The position numbers were made by a program, and so were the translations under genes. DNA of 64,000 nucleotides, taken from assembly GCA_951640165.1 (NCBI GenBank), contig OX621253.1:33673969-33737968 (forward strand), given 5' to 3'. This DNA comes from Pseudoips prasinana (lineage: Eukaryota; Arthropoda; Insecta; Lepidoptera; Nolidae). The notes beneath the pieces were generated by a model. The model was not told the DNA's origin. It saw nothing but the letters and a program-made list of their open reading frames with translations, and ran no database searches. Shown here in pieces: positions 1 to 10,654 of the stretch. Position 1 is the stretch's first letter, and each line of letters starts with the position of its first letter.

Positions 1-980
1 CAATGTTCATTTAAAGGCCACGCGACGCGACGGTTCGAAAAATTAATCATTTGGTATGTTTTTATTGGAAGCAGGAAGCCGATTTGAATCACCTTAACGC
101 GCAATAGATCCTTCTTTGCCACTGGCAGATTTCATTCCATAGTTAGTGGGAACCTCCTAGCTCAGGTACTTGCAGTACGGAGCCAAACTAAATGTACGTA
201 CTTGATTACAAATAAAAAGGACCAGTATTGGTACTGATTAGTTGTAGTAAAACTGTAACATAAGTATGTGGTGGCACGCTTAACATTTATCAACATTACC
301 AGCATTATGCGAGTCAGGCCGGTTTTTTTTTCTTTAAATGCAGCATTAAGCTTAGCAGAAGAGCACTGCTTCACCGCACGGGCGGGCCTCTAGCCGCCAA
401 GCAAGTAAAACTATGATAAGATTTATTGTTTAATAGATTATGATTTTGCTTATAAACTGATATGTACATATATATTATCTTGTTATAATTACTGCCAGAG
501 ATATATAATAATAAAACCTTGTTTTTGCCGCAGGATATCAGTATGTCCATATAAGCTGCGGGCTAATGCTAGCTCTTCACACCTTACAGTATAAAAGCTT
601 CTGCTTCAATTTTGGAGTGCCTTTACAAGCTCTGCGCAGAGAGTGCCCACTAGACACGCTCGTCACCCGCCCACGTACGTGCCTACGGTAAATGATGAGC
701 AGTGCCTCAGTACGCACGGCGTCGTCTCCGAAATAAATCGGGGTCATCTTATCACCGGCCTGTAATCAGTTTTGGAATCACACACATCTGGCGTCCGTCT
801 CCTGCACCAATACACCACGTGACGCTGCGCTCAGACGGCTTCACACTTGAGGGGGAAGAGTACTCACAGTAATTATAAGCGTGAAATAAATGTCGTGCAT
901 TATCCTATTAATGATTAGTACGACTCAATTTACTTTGTCATGACCGACTTACATACCTTAATCATGATACGCAACAGATA
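1..980. other. AT-rich intergenic sequence, no gene seen
   Basis: No convincing coding frame or splice structure is visible. The short frames present are unsupported. The stretch at about 640-850 is richer in GC than its surroundings, but no promoter or exon can be defined in it. Confidence 0.4.
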
Positions 981-1218
981 GAAACCTAACAATATAAATA
1001 TAGTCATAATTTAATAGAACCTTAAAAAATAATTATTGTTTAAAGTCAATTCAAATTAAATAATCCAAGTCAATATAAATTAAAATATGAATTCATTAAT
1101 TATTTATTACTTTTTATGTACCATCAGACCATGAGTAATTATTTTGAATAATTCGTTTTTTCAAGGGTTTAATTTCTTTTAACCTTAGAAACTTAACAAT
1201 ATAAATATAGTCATAATA

Positions 1219-2866
1219 CACTGGACAGCAAATAAACCGAGCCACCCGCTACCTAGGCACTCTAATTCGATTTTCTCAAAAACTAAAAAACCTACAATTA
1301 TCAAAGTTGTACCTACAGAAAGTGCATTTCATGGTGATTAAAATGAAAGGAAACTCATTGGGTTTAATCAATATTTCAGTGTTTATTAAGGATTTTACAA
1401 AGAAGAGTCGTTTTCCAGTCGTGACAATCGTTAGTAATGATAAAGTGAAAAAAAAAATTAAAGCCAAAAACAAAGATAAAATCAAAAAAAAGTTTTTGAT
1501 CAATATTCCGTATTCCCTCCCCTTGCTCGGATAACTGCCAGCATCCTTGTATTCATCGACCTTACGAGCCTGACGATAAAATCTTGAGGAATTGTATTCC
1601 ACTCCTCTTCAATTGCGATTCGCAGCTCTGGAAGCCTTGTTGGAGCAGGTACTCGGGCTCGAACCCGACGTTTCAGCTCATCCCATAAGTGTTCTATCGG
1701 ATTCAAGTCCGGGCTTCGAGCTGGCCAGTCCATCGTACGAATGCTGACGTCGCGTAGATACTGGGTCACCACATGAGCAACATGAGGCCGTGCATTATCA
1801 TGCATCAATTGCATATCCTGTCCGATATATCCTGCGTAAGGTACCACATGGTCTGCGAGGATTTCAGTAATGTAGCGATGAGAAGTCAGTCCACGTGTAC
1901 GGCCCGTCGGTTCGATGAAAACTAACGTTGTATGTGCTGTTAACGAGATGCCGCCCCAGACCATTACAGATCCTCCTCCATAAGCAACAGTTTCCTCGAT
2001 GCAACACTGAGAATACCTTTCTCCAGGGCGACGATATACTCTCTGACGTCGATCACTTCCATGTAGACTCACCCTGGTCTCATCAGTGAAGAGTACATTA
2101 CTCCACTGCTCTAATGTCCAATCCCTATGCTCTCGAGCAAATTCAAGTCGTGCTCGACGGTGTGCTACCGTTAATGCTGGGCCTGTTGCAGCTCTTTTTG
2201 GGGTCAGGTTCCGTTCAGCAAGTCTCCTTCTGACGGTATCTGAACTTATGACCACTTGTCGTTCGTCACGCAGACTTTGTTGGACTTGAACTGCGTTGAG
2301 GTGGCGATTTCGCAGAACAGTAAGGTGGATATAACGATCATCTGCTGCTGATGTAGCCCTAGGTCTGCCCGTACCTGGACGGCGATCGAATGCTCCAGTC
2401 TCTAGGTATCGTCTGTAAACTCGTTGCACCGAAGATCTGCTGATTCGAAGCCTTCGAGCGACTTCACGTTGCGCAATGCCTGCTTGAAGTAATGCTACAG
2501 CTTGAGCTGCTTCCTGATGTGTTGTATCCATTATTAATCGAAAAAAGTAGCAAAAACACACGCGTCTGAGCAAACGATGGACAAAAACTAAAGAAATGAT
2601 AAGAAATATCCGACTACCCTCATTGTAGAGAAAAAGAACGCTAATTTCAAACTCTGGTGAAAACAGAACAAATCGTTAGCATTGTGTTTGTTGCTTGATT
2701 ACAATGTGAGTTGAGGGTACTTTCGAATTAATTTGTAGTCATTTTAATCACCATGAAACGCACTTTTTGTAGGTATAACTTTGATAGTTGTAAGTTTTAT
2801 ACTTTTTGAGAAAATCGAATCAGAGTTCCTAGGTAGCGGGTGGCTCGGTTTATTTGCTGACCAGTG
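1219..2866 (-). mobile_element. Complete Tc1-family DNA transposon with long terminal inverted repeats
   Basis: The element is 1648 bp and is flanked by TA dinucleotides (1217-1218 and 2867-2868), the Tc1/mariner target duplication. The left terminal repeat (1219-1346) starts CACTGGACAGCAAATAAACC. The right one (2739-2866), read inward on the other strand, starts CACTGGTCAGCAAATAAACC. The arms are about 128 bp long with roughly ten mismatches. A single transposase frame fills the interior on the minus strand. Such long terminal repeats are known in some Tc1 lineages. Confidence 0.93.
1500..2531 (-). CDS. Tc1-like transposase (DD34E)
   Basis: This frame encodes a cut-and-paste transposase of about 343 residues, the usual Tc1 length. 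I placed the start at the ATG at 2531 (MDTTHQEAAQAV), because the open frame further upstream has no ATG. The N-terminal third contains helix-turn-helix DNA-binding repeats (ISRSSVQRVYRRYLETG) followed by a GRPR-like basic motif. The catalytic triad is visible: the first D in VLFTDETRV, the second D in LMHDNARPH, and E in LNPIEHLWDEL, with 34 residues between the second D and the E. There is no internal stop or frameshift, so the protein could be functional. It acts on its own terminal repeats in the nucleus. The intact frame and paired ends suggest a fairly recent insertion. Confidence 0.93.
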   Translation of the reverse strand: MDTTHQEAAQAVALLQAGIAQREVARRLRISRSSVQRVYRRYLETGAFDRRPGTGRPRATSAADDRYIHLTVLRNRHLNAVQVQQSLRDERQVVISSDTVRRRLAERNLTPKRAATGPALTVAHRRARLEFAREHRDWTLEQWSNVLFTDETRVSLHGSDRRQRVYRRPGERYSQCCIEETVAYGGGSVMVWGGISLTAHTTLVFIEPTGRTRGLTSHRYITEILADHVVPYAGYIGQDMQLMHDNARPHVAHVVTQYLRDVSIRTMDWPARSPDLNPIEHLWDELKRRVRARVPAPTRLPELRIAIEEEWNTIPQDFIVRLVRSMNTRMLAVIRARGGNTEY

Positions 2867-3223
2867 TATAATAGAACCTTAAAAAATAATTATTGTTTAA
2901 AGTCAATTCAAATTAAATAATCAAAGTCAATATAAATTAAAATATGAATTAATTAATTATTTATTATTACTTTTTGTGTACCATGAGTAATTATTTTGAA
3001 TAATTCGTTTTTACAAGGGTTTAATTTCTTTTTGAATAGCATAAATAGGTAGGTTTTCGTGTTCTTAAAATTCCTTCTTATTTCTCGGATACGTGCCAGA
3101 CGCTTTAAAAATAATTTCCGGTAAATTTTAAGACTAGTGATATTAATGGAAAAGTATAGACATCTACTTAACTACTTTGCAGACCTAGTCATATCTTTCA
3201 AAATTTGCTACCTACTAAACCTT

Positions 3224-3296
3224 CCTACCTTCCAAAGCAAATTTTAAAAGATATGACTAGGTGTCATATCTTTCAAAATTTGCTTTGGAAGGTAGG
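3224..3296. repeat. 33-bp-arm inverted repeat with a third partial copy
   Basis: The arms 3224-3256 and 3264-3296 are complementary with one mismatch and a 7-nt spacer. A third, direct partial copy of the right arm lies at 3189-3209. The DNA could fold as a hairpin. No gene or transposon end is associated with it. Confidence 0.85.
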
Positions 3297-3299
3297 GTC

Positions 3300-4205
3300 A
3301 AATCCAAAGCAAAAGTGATTGATGAAGGGTACCATACATTTACAGCACTCCGGGGAATTCCCCAGAAAAAACAATACTAAAATTGATGATTCATATTAAT
3401 ATTGACCCATCTACCTCTGACACAAAACCGATTTAATTGGTTTTCCAGTAATATAAAGCAGAAAAATAGACTGTAACTGACCCTTTTATTTTTTGTTGCG
3501 ATTTCTCGGTCTTTTTCCTAAACATTTAGTTTTGGCAGTTTAAATATCCTCAAAGCAATCACCTATCCAATGAGAGTATATCTTCGCTCATTAGATGAAA
3601 GCGACAGATCACATTGCACAAAATCAACCCTACCATGCGTCTCCTTGTCAGTAATCGAGGTTCGAACTCCTCCTACTCGCGGGTTACTTGGTTTGTAGTG
3701 TTACATTGCTAGACGACTTGATCGCTCTGTGCTGTCACATAAATGAATACCTCTTGGTGCTGGCTCGTGACACGCAGGACGATTCTATTTATGATTTCCC
3801 ATTTATGAGATTCTTCTTGGGATTTAATTCGCAAACTTTCGTTATAAAGGTTAATAAATTTTTTTTTTTCTGTAAACGTAACCATCCAAGTTGATTGTTT
3901 TAAATAAATATGGTGTAATAAAATCAAACAATTTTAACTGAATGCGTAAAGTTAAGAAAATAATATAGACTTGGATACATAAGGCTGCATAGTAGCAAAA
4001 AACTGCAATAACATATTACCTTGGAAATACCTAGAATTATTCTACTCGTATTAGATCGCGATCGGCTTCAGAAGAATGAACAAAGCGACTACAGCGTTTG
4101 ATCACTCTACGAACAGCTCGTGTAAGTTACCGCCATCTTGCGGAATACCCCGCGGGTAGCCCTACTCGCAGCAGGCAGCGTAGACTTACGCGCGGTATAC
4201 TCATA
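3300..4205. other. Intergenic, no gene seen
   Basis: Mixed AT-rich sequence. Two short overlapping frames on opposite strands near 3690-3930 have no recognisable similarity or splice context. Confidence 0.4.
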
Positions 4206-4209
4206 CGTA

Positions 4210-4432
4210 ATGTCATAGTACTGTCTCTTGGGGTACCGGTAGCGTGTTCAACCGCAGACGATGGCGTCCTGAGTTGAAATTGTGGGTCAGACATAAGTTA
4301 TATTTTAGCATGCTAAAGTAGCAGCGCGGAGTGTGAATGTTTATGGTGTTTATAAGTCCGTGTTTGGGACACCCCATCGCAGGACGTACAGCTATATGTC
4401 CATATAGCTGTACGTCCTGCGATGGGGTGTCC
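4210..4432 (+). mobile_element. tRNA-derived SINE copy ending in a perfect hairpin
   Basis: The tRNA-like head at 4212-4290 carries an A-box-like segment (CGGTAGCGTGTTCAACCGCA) and a degenerate B box, followed by a SINE-like body (GTAGCAGCGCGGAGT). A hairpin follows with 32-nt perfectly complementary arms at 4367-4398 and 4401-4432 and a 2-nt loop. It looks like an inverted duplication of the flank or body of the SINE. No functional tRNA is proposed, because the acceptor stem does not pair. Confidence 0.7.
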
Positions 4433-4639
4433 GCTAGCCATCCCATCCGATTAGGAGTGACAACATGGGGAGTCCAGCTGTGCTAGCGGGTACGCTCTGT
4501 CCTGCGTAGTTGGCTATTGTTCCTTGAAATTGTTCATTTTCAGGGACATCTCACTAATGCCGTCTTATCCCAAACCTGTACTTTTGCAACCAGACAACTG
4601 TTAAACATACTTATATATTTTACTAAATAGATACCTTAA

Positions 4640-4780
4640 ACATTAATTAATAATACCCAAACACAGAAAAAAATATAGCGGTCATCACGCAAAGATCTAT
4701 CCTGGGTGGTTGTCGAGCCCACGACCTCTGCAGCAGTCTGGGTCAGTAACGTCCAGACCAACAGGCCAATCAATGATGCT
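4640..4780 (-). repeat. tRNA-like SINE fragment, minus orientation
   Basis: The motifs ACCCAAACACAGA, ATCACGCAAAGATCTATCC and GAGCCCACGACCTCTGCAG match, with divergence, the copies at 45300-45560 and 60345-60420. Read on the minus strand, the last motif resembles a degenerate tRNA B box. Three related copies in one window support a dispersed repeat. Confidence 0.55.
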
Positions 4781-5240
4781 TTTTTTTCAGTCGTAAGTAG
4801 GGTCACCAGATCTGTATAAGTGAGGAATGAATGATTACGTGTGAATGATGGACGCCTTAGCCATCCATATGTTGCACGTCTTACAACTTACAAGCGTAAC
4901 TAATTATTCCTATTAAAGGGACCTATTATAGGTATCTTTGCCGCACTCCATTACCCCAGAAAAAGCGTTAACGCACTGATAAGATAACCCTTACTTTATC
5001 AATCTAATAAATTAGATTTTATTACAAATACATTAACTTATGGTTCCAATATTTTAGGTTATGGTGATCCGTGAACATTTATCTTAAAGACGAGATAACC
5101 GTGTTTTGAATTTTTCTTGCCGTTGAGCACCGCCTGACTGTGACCTCTTGTTGGTGAGAAAAGGGCAACTTGTCTGTAAGTATTAGAATACTCTTAGTAA
5201 TTCTGTAGTGTAATTCTGTATGAAATATGTCTAAATAATA

Positions 5241-6520
5241 GGTCTTTACCTATGAAATTGCCGTTTTGTATGAAAAAATTTAAACGAATTTTTTTCATGA
5301 ATTTTTTTATTTGTATTAATCGAAGTAATCACCCATGCAATCAATGCATCTTTGCCATCGCAGTGGCAGTTTATTGATGCCCTTCTTAAAGAAATCAGCT
5401 GGACGGGAGGCAACAAATTCTTCAAAGGCATTTTGTACTGCCTCTCGGGTATTGAATTTTTTTCCCGCCAAGAAGTTATCCAAATTCTGGAAAAAGTAGT
5501 AGTCTGTAGGCGCAAGGTCTGGTGAGTAGGGCGGATGACGGAGAGCTTCCAACCCCAGTTCTTGCAACTTGGAGACCGTCTGCTGTGCAGTATGAGGTCG
5601 CGCGTTGTCGTGCAGGAGCAGCGGAGACGAGCTATTGACCAATGCTGGTTGGAGATGCGCCAGCTTCTCCATCATTGTGCTCAGCTCTTCACAGTACACA
5701 TCTGCAGTAATGCTCACCCCGTTTGGTAAGAAGCTGTGATGAATCACACCGGCGCTAGACCACCAAACAGTGACCATCACTTTTCTAGGGGTAAGTTTTC
5801 GTTTAGGGCATTGTTTAGGTGCTGAACCAGGATCCAACCAACTTGCTGAGCGCTTGCGGTTATCAAACAGAATCCATTTTTCATCGCAGGTAACAATGCG
5901 GTTCAAAATTCCTTCATTTGTGTGTCTGTTGAGCAGTGCAAGGCACGTCTCGACGCGTACTTCGCGCTGGCGATCATTGAGTTCGTGGGGCACCCATTTG
6001 TCAAGCTTTTTTACCTTGCCAATTTGACGCAAATGGACCAATATTGTTTTGACGCTAACGTCGAAAGCTGCTGCTAATTCAGCCGTAGATTGTGTATCAT
6101 CAGCTTCCACAACCGCCTTTAATTCGTCATTGTCGACCAAAGTCTTCGGACGACCGCGAGGTTCATTTTTCAGGTCGAAATTTCCAGAACGGAAGCGAGC
6201 AAACCAATAACAGGTGGTGCGTTGGTTTGTAGTGTTAGCTCCGTAAACGTCGTTGATGTTGCGTGCCGCTTGTGCCGCGTTGCTGCCACGACGGTACTCA
6301 TATTCCATAATTACTCGAATTTTTAACGTATCCATGATGACGAAAATGATTGAAATGCGATGAAAATGTAACACTAATCAATAAAGAAATGACTACTTTT
6401 GGAAAAAAGAATCCATGTTTTTAAAATAAAATTAATTTGAAATTAGAATTCTTAGCCAAACAAAAATTATTTTGATGAAATGGCCAGTACTGCAGAACGG
6501 CAATTTCATAGGTAAAGACC
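5241..6520 (-). mobile_element. Complete mariner transposon
   Basis: The element is 1280 bp, the canonical mariner size, and is flanked by TA at 5239-5240 and 6521-6522. The terminal inverted repeats start GGTCTTTACCTATGAAATTG and are identical over the first 25 bp at both ends. It contains one transposase frame on the minus strand with no lesion. Perfect ends plus an intact gene point to a young copy. Confidence 0.95.
5316..6335 (-). CDS. Mariner transposase (DD34D)
   Basis: This is a transposase of about 339 residues with a start at the ATG at 6335 (MDTLKIRVIMEYEYRRG). The N-terminal part holds two helix-turn-helix units, with GRPKTL between them. The mariner linker signature WVPHEL is present. 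Catalytic aspartates are seen in VTCDEKW, LLHDNARPH and YSPDLAPTDYYFF, with 34 residues between the second and third, as in the mariner family. The frame is uninterrupted from start to stop. The subfamily cannot be fixed without alignment; a lepidopteran mariner lineage is likely. Nothing in the sequence argues against an active enzyme. Confidence 0.95.
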   Translation of the reverse strand: MDTLKIRVIMEYEYRRGSNAAQAARNINDVYGANTTNQRTTCYWFARFRSGNFDLKNEPRGRPKTLVDNDELKAVVEADDTQSTAELAAAFDVSVKTILVHLRQIGKVKKLDKWVPHELNDRQREVRVETCLALLNRHTNEGILNRIVTCDEKWILFDNRKRSASWLDPGSAPKQCPKRKLTPRKVMVTVWWSSAGVIHHSFLPNGVSITADVYCEELSTMMEKLAHLQPALVNSSSPLLLHDNARPHTAQQTVSKLQELGLEALRHPPYSPDLAPTDYYFFQNLDNFLAGKKFNTREAVQNAFEEFVASRPADFFKKGINKLPLRWQRCIDCMGDYFD

Positions 6521-6854
6521 TAATATTTCATACAGAACTAGTACAATATTATGCATCAAACTTTAAAGTCACCTTTTAAAAGTGTAGTGCATAATATGTA
6601 CAACAGAACAATTGTGTGTCAATTTGTTTGCGTATAATCTTATAGAAATAAGTCCTCATATACATAAAAATTACGCATCTTCTCTGTTGTTCTACTACTA
6701 AGTCGGCTCACCGGACAGTAAGCAGTTTGCATTTCACGTATTTCCAACCCTTCCGCCGCCGTCCCTCATGAGCCGACTATACGACTATAACCTACGGTCA
6801 CCGCATCCTATAGGGTGTAGAGTATAAGCATTTGAGCTAAGTTGTGTTAAAACT

Positions 6855-6990
6855 GTTTCGTTGGTCCAACGGTAGCGTGTTTAACCGAAAATGGCAAGGT
6901 TTTAAATCTGGGCTCGAACCAAAAAGTGTTACAGATATTTATTTGGTAGGAAAACACTCAGTAGCAGCCCGGAGTTTATAAACTAGCGAT
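6855..6990 (+). mobile_element. tRNA-derived SINE fragment
   Basis: The head GTTGGTCCAACGGTAGCGTG and the degenerate B-box region TGGGCTCGAACC are followed by ACCAAAAAGTGTTACAG and AGTAGCAGCCCGGAGT. The same body motifs occur in the copies at 4210 and 10655. The tail is not clear. Confidence 0.65.
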
Positions 6991-6999
6991 GTTTCACCA

Positions 7000-8500
7000 C
7001 CGTGCGTGCCTATAAAAGCGAACCTGTCGGTGTTACGAATCATTTCTTCCCACTCGGATCGCACCGATGCGACGCGACGTCCAGTAGGTTTATGAGAATC
7101 AGGGAATATGTATTGCGTAGTTTGCCACTATTCGTTAAATGGTTAGCACTATTATCAAAAAAGATTTGCCCTAATCCTGCAATTGCCTTACGCCCCTATG
7201 GCTCGTCGCAACGTGGCGTCTTGACAAAAGTTGAGATTACTTAGTTTTGTGTGAGGGGTAACGTCAGCTTGTGTTTTGTTTATTTACTCAGCTCCCCTTC
7301 GACAGACTTTTAAGTGAAACATGTGTGTCCAACAAGCTGTAATTTGTGTGTACTCGTTACATCGCACGAATATAATGCCGGCACATTCATAACACTGTAC
7401 TGTTGTCTTTGTGTGTGTGGCATCGCTACTCCTAATTTATTAAATATTTAAGGTACTCCCTTTGTTCTTTCTTGTGGGCGTGTAGTAGTTACTCTTGTCT
7501 CAGTTCTTCTAGCCGCCCAGTGAGCCTCTGACTTAACAACTGCTGTCGAATGACTACCACTGATATCCTAGTCGACACGCAAGAGAGATCACTCACAAAT
7601 TAAACCACTTAGGCGGTCGCCCATCTATAGGCTGGACACGCGACTAGGTGCTTGAGCTCGCCGACTGCCTACGGTCCAGTAAGTACACCTGACCATGGGC
7701 GCCTTGGGTACTTAGTGGTGCTTTACGGAACTCCACCTAATAATAACACCAAACCAATTCCTTGAACCGAAAAAATAAAAGGGTGTCTTTTGTATACTTT
7801 GTATTCGTAATAAAGTTAGCTGCCTGCAACATTATTTGATAGATATTTATATATTCGAACATATTTAAAAAAGAATCAAACACTTGGGATCGGAGACGAT
7901 CCATAAATTAAAGATATATGGATGGACTCAGCTACACTGAAAACTATTGTAACATTAGCATTTAGATTTAATATTAATATATACTTAATACCTAGAACAA
8001 AATGACAATGAGGCATTAAAAAATATATATCTGATACCAGATGCACCAAATTTTATGGTTTTAAATCGAGCAGGTTTGCCTTGACACCCCCAGTTTTGAA
8101 TTATACAAATAAACATCTTGGATATATAAAAATTATATATAGCTTGGGACACCAAACTTTTATGAATGAACCAGTACTTTGCAACAATTGCGCAAGAGCT
8201 GAAAGAAATTGTGAGTGGTGTCATAGGTCGGCACAGCGCAGCGTCCCCACAGTAGGTCAAGTATGAGGCGCGCCGCGGGACACGTGTCACGTGGGCGGAG
8301 CGCGGCGCCGGTGGGCGGACCGGCTGCATTGTTACCGTATCGAAGGAAAGTTTGGGCTTCTTCTCACTTAACATAATGAATAAGAAACGTGAGCTCGTTA
8401 ATCTCATCATGTCATACCCGTATTACCTGAAGAGTTCGGCCAAGGTGGACGATAACTACTCATGTAGGTTTGGATTACATACCCAATCAGAGGTCTCAAA
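7000..8500. other. Intergenic with a GC-rich patch at 8266-8345
   Basis: No gene is supported. The patch at 8266-8345 is strongly GC-rich and contains two CACGTG-type E-box palindromes. It could be a promoter or an untranslated exon, but no start codon with a good splice site was found. Frames here lack recognisable domains. Confidence 0.35.
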
Positions 8501-8504
8501 TGAA

Positions 8505-8575
8505 ATATATTATATTTATTCAGCACTTGGGTATTCACATACACTCGTATACATACACTCGTACTAGTCAAAACC
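8505..8575 (-). repeat. 3' tail of a dispersed retroelement, minus orientation
   Basis: The motif ATTCAGCACTTGGGTATTCA with the following tract matches copies at 11940-11995 (plus), 13160-13200 (minus) and 38060-38130 (minus). In the sense direction the tail reads ACCCAAGTGCTGAATAAAT, consistent with a polyadenylation signal near a LINE 3' end. Confidence 0.6.
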
Positions 8576-8629
8576 ACAACAGAAAAAATTACAATAGAAA
8601 AAGGTAAGGAAAAATTATATTTGACAAGG

Positions 8630-8990
8630 TGGTGGGTTCCTACCCATGCCACCCGCAAAAAGTGTCTGCGGGTGGGTATGTTGGACTCGCACCGACTAAA
8701 CCTAACCTGCCGTGGACTTCTCTTGGCGCCTGATGGGAGGATTTATTCAATGTATTAGTGTATGTTTTGTAAGTTGACCTAAAGAAATAAATAAATAAAC
8801 ACCGGGAACGCGGGTATGCTGCTCCGGTGCCCCGCTTTTGGGCCATGTCCCAGATGGTCGGGACACCTGGGACACAAGCAGGGCTCTGGATTGCCCTCAC
8901 CTATTACCGACTCCTGCCACTCCTTCCCGGAGCTGCTAGCACGTGGCGGCACTAGAGGACACTTCTCATACTGCCATCGCAAGTAAAATA
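8630..8990. repeat. Dispersed repeat, copy A, with an internal insertion
   Basis: Motifs AAAAAGTGTCTGCGGGTGGG, GGACTCGCACCGACTAAACC, TTGGCGCCTGATGGGAGGA and CCGGGAACGCGGGTATGCTG are shared with the copy at 28975-29130. Here about 60 bp ending in AAATAAATAAATAAAC interrupts the repeat between GGGAGGA and CCGGGAAC, which looks like a small retroelement tail. The repeat may be an untranslated part of a LINE; its class is unsure. Confidence 0.65.
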
Positions 8991-10095
8991 CACGTTTTCA
9001 TGAATATTCTAGACCGTCACGCCAGCCTCGCAACGCAGGTATGATTTGATAACTGCTTTTTATAGTAACTTATGCAGAGTTGAGAGAAATTGCCGTACGA
9101 GATGAGATGACCTGATGGTTTCGGAACGATCCAATAACATTACGTTGACAATTAGCCAAGGATTCTTTCACTGTTTCTCCAGTTCAACCGACTCACGGCG
9201 GTTACTGACATGTCGATGCATGTACAAGTGCACGGACAAACGCTTTGTTCTGCCTCTCTTGGGACACATAGCGTTAGCGCAGCCTTAATCAAAATCAAGA
9301 TTTTTTTGAAATAATGAATACCCCAAACGCTCTTTCTGTCAATTTCCTCCCTTTATGTTTGTTCAGTCGAGCAAGCCAGTAACATTCAGCAGAGCAGGAT
9401 CTACTATTTAATAGATGTAGAGGGTACAATTAATTGGTGCGTGCGAGCTCACGCGAACATTAAAATAGCCTGGGAGCTGGTCATGTACTGGCCGGTATAT
9501 TTAGCAATTGGTACAACGACAATTCGTTTAAGTAATTGTCGCTGATACGTTCGCTGTGCACACATGCGATGGACTTTCCCGTCGGAAGCTAATTCACACT
9601 TTAGTATAGAATTCACTTAGTTCGGCCCACTCCCTTAAATAACGCATCTCAAATCACATGAAGTTATACCAATATTAATGACAAATATCAAATATGCAAA
9701 ACCGTGTAAATTATCGTATTTTATTCAATGGCACTCCACGTTACCCGATTGATATTCTCAACGTTTCGGTACTTTTACAGGTATCTGGGATACAAAATAC
9801 AGATAAAAAACATGTACACAACTATTCAAGGCAGAATAGCTAGTTAAAATGATGATACAGAATAATTACGAAGACAGTTCCTATTTGGACATGGACATCT
9901 TTTGTTTGATAGTAACATAACCGGCAAGCTTAGCGGCATAATATGGCAGTTTCAGACATCATTCTGGCGTCTCTCTAACACAATTAAGAAGTACCCCGAT
10001 GATATAATAGAGTGCTATAGGTATGCTTAAACCACTTGAGTTAAAGCATTTAATTGCAATGGCATGACAGGCGGTTTAAATCGCTCTCCGAGGTA
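8991..10095. other. Intergenic, no gene seen
   Basis: No coding frame, tRNA or terminal repeat could be supported in this stretch. Confidence 0.4.
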
Positions 10096-10114
10096 CTGGA
10101 ACATTTCTTTGTGC

Positions 10115-10240
10115 CGGCTAGCAACATTTTTTTATTGCCAGGAACCACACAAATAAATTGGAGCCCGGTCCGCGATTTGAACCCGGCACCGCATTATTTG
10201 CGACTGAACACGCTACCGCTAGACCAACGACGCACTCAAA
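10115..10240 (-). mobile_element. tRNA-derived SINE, minus orientation
   Basis: Read on the minus strand it has GTTGGTCTAGCGGTAGCGTG as A box and GGGTTCAAATCGCGG as B box, then GGCAATAAAAAAATG. This matches the head type seen at 27980-28066 and 30719-30800. The tRNA-like part lacks a matching acceptor stem, so it is not called as a tRNA gene. Confidence 0.75.
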
Positions 10241-10654
10241 AGTTATAAGACATAAGGAAGCTGCATAGACATGGAAACATAGCTGACATTAGGGGTTGTG
10301 ATAGTATTTCAGAAATAACAATAGATAAACGCGTGTTCTGGAGCTTGCAGTACATTGCACGTATGGCTGGGTAACAATTATTCAAGTAATTTCTCCGGCT
10401 GGCTGTGCGTGTGGTGCGTGCCGCGGGCGGTAAGCACCCATTGGTGAACACGTGCTTCATATAGTACCACCAACACGTCGCGTGTCGATGATCCGCCGGA
10501 ATATTGTTTTGTGCCACTTGTGACCAAAACGTGCCAATAAACTGTTCTCAGTCACGATTATTCGCTCTGATTTTCCAAGGAAACAGTTCTGTCATAACCA
10601 ATTAAGACTTAGAGCCTTATCTTTGCCCATACCTGTTGTAACATATATTTTCAC

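Larger units (their letters stand above)
981..3035. repeat. 207-bp tandem duplication, second copy interrupted by a Tc1 element
   Basis: The unit at 981-1187 begins GAAACCTAACAATATAAATA. It is repeated from 1188, which begins GAAACTTAACAATATAAATA. The second copy is read through to 1218, is interrupted by the Tc1 element, and resumes after 2868, where it again shows the motif ATAGAACCTTAAAAAATAAT and continues to about 3035. The two copies differ by a few substitutions and small indels. The duplication therefore existed before the transposon inserted. Confidence 0.85.
5214..6537. repeat. 15-bp palindromic arms flanking the mariner insertion
   Basis: TTCTGTATGAAATAT at 5214-5228 is the exact reverse complement of ATATTTCATACAGAA at 6523-6537. 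Removing the mariner and one TA leaves a hairpin with a loop of about 12 nt. The mariner therefore inserted into the loop of a pre-existing palindrome. Confidence 0.75.

Noticed and set aside
7985..8410. 141-codon minus-strand frame
   Set aside because: Mostly AT-rich filler with a GC-rich patch. There is no domain, no good start and no splice signals.
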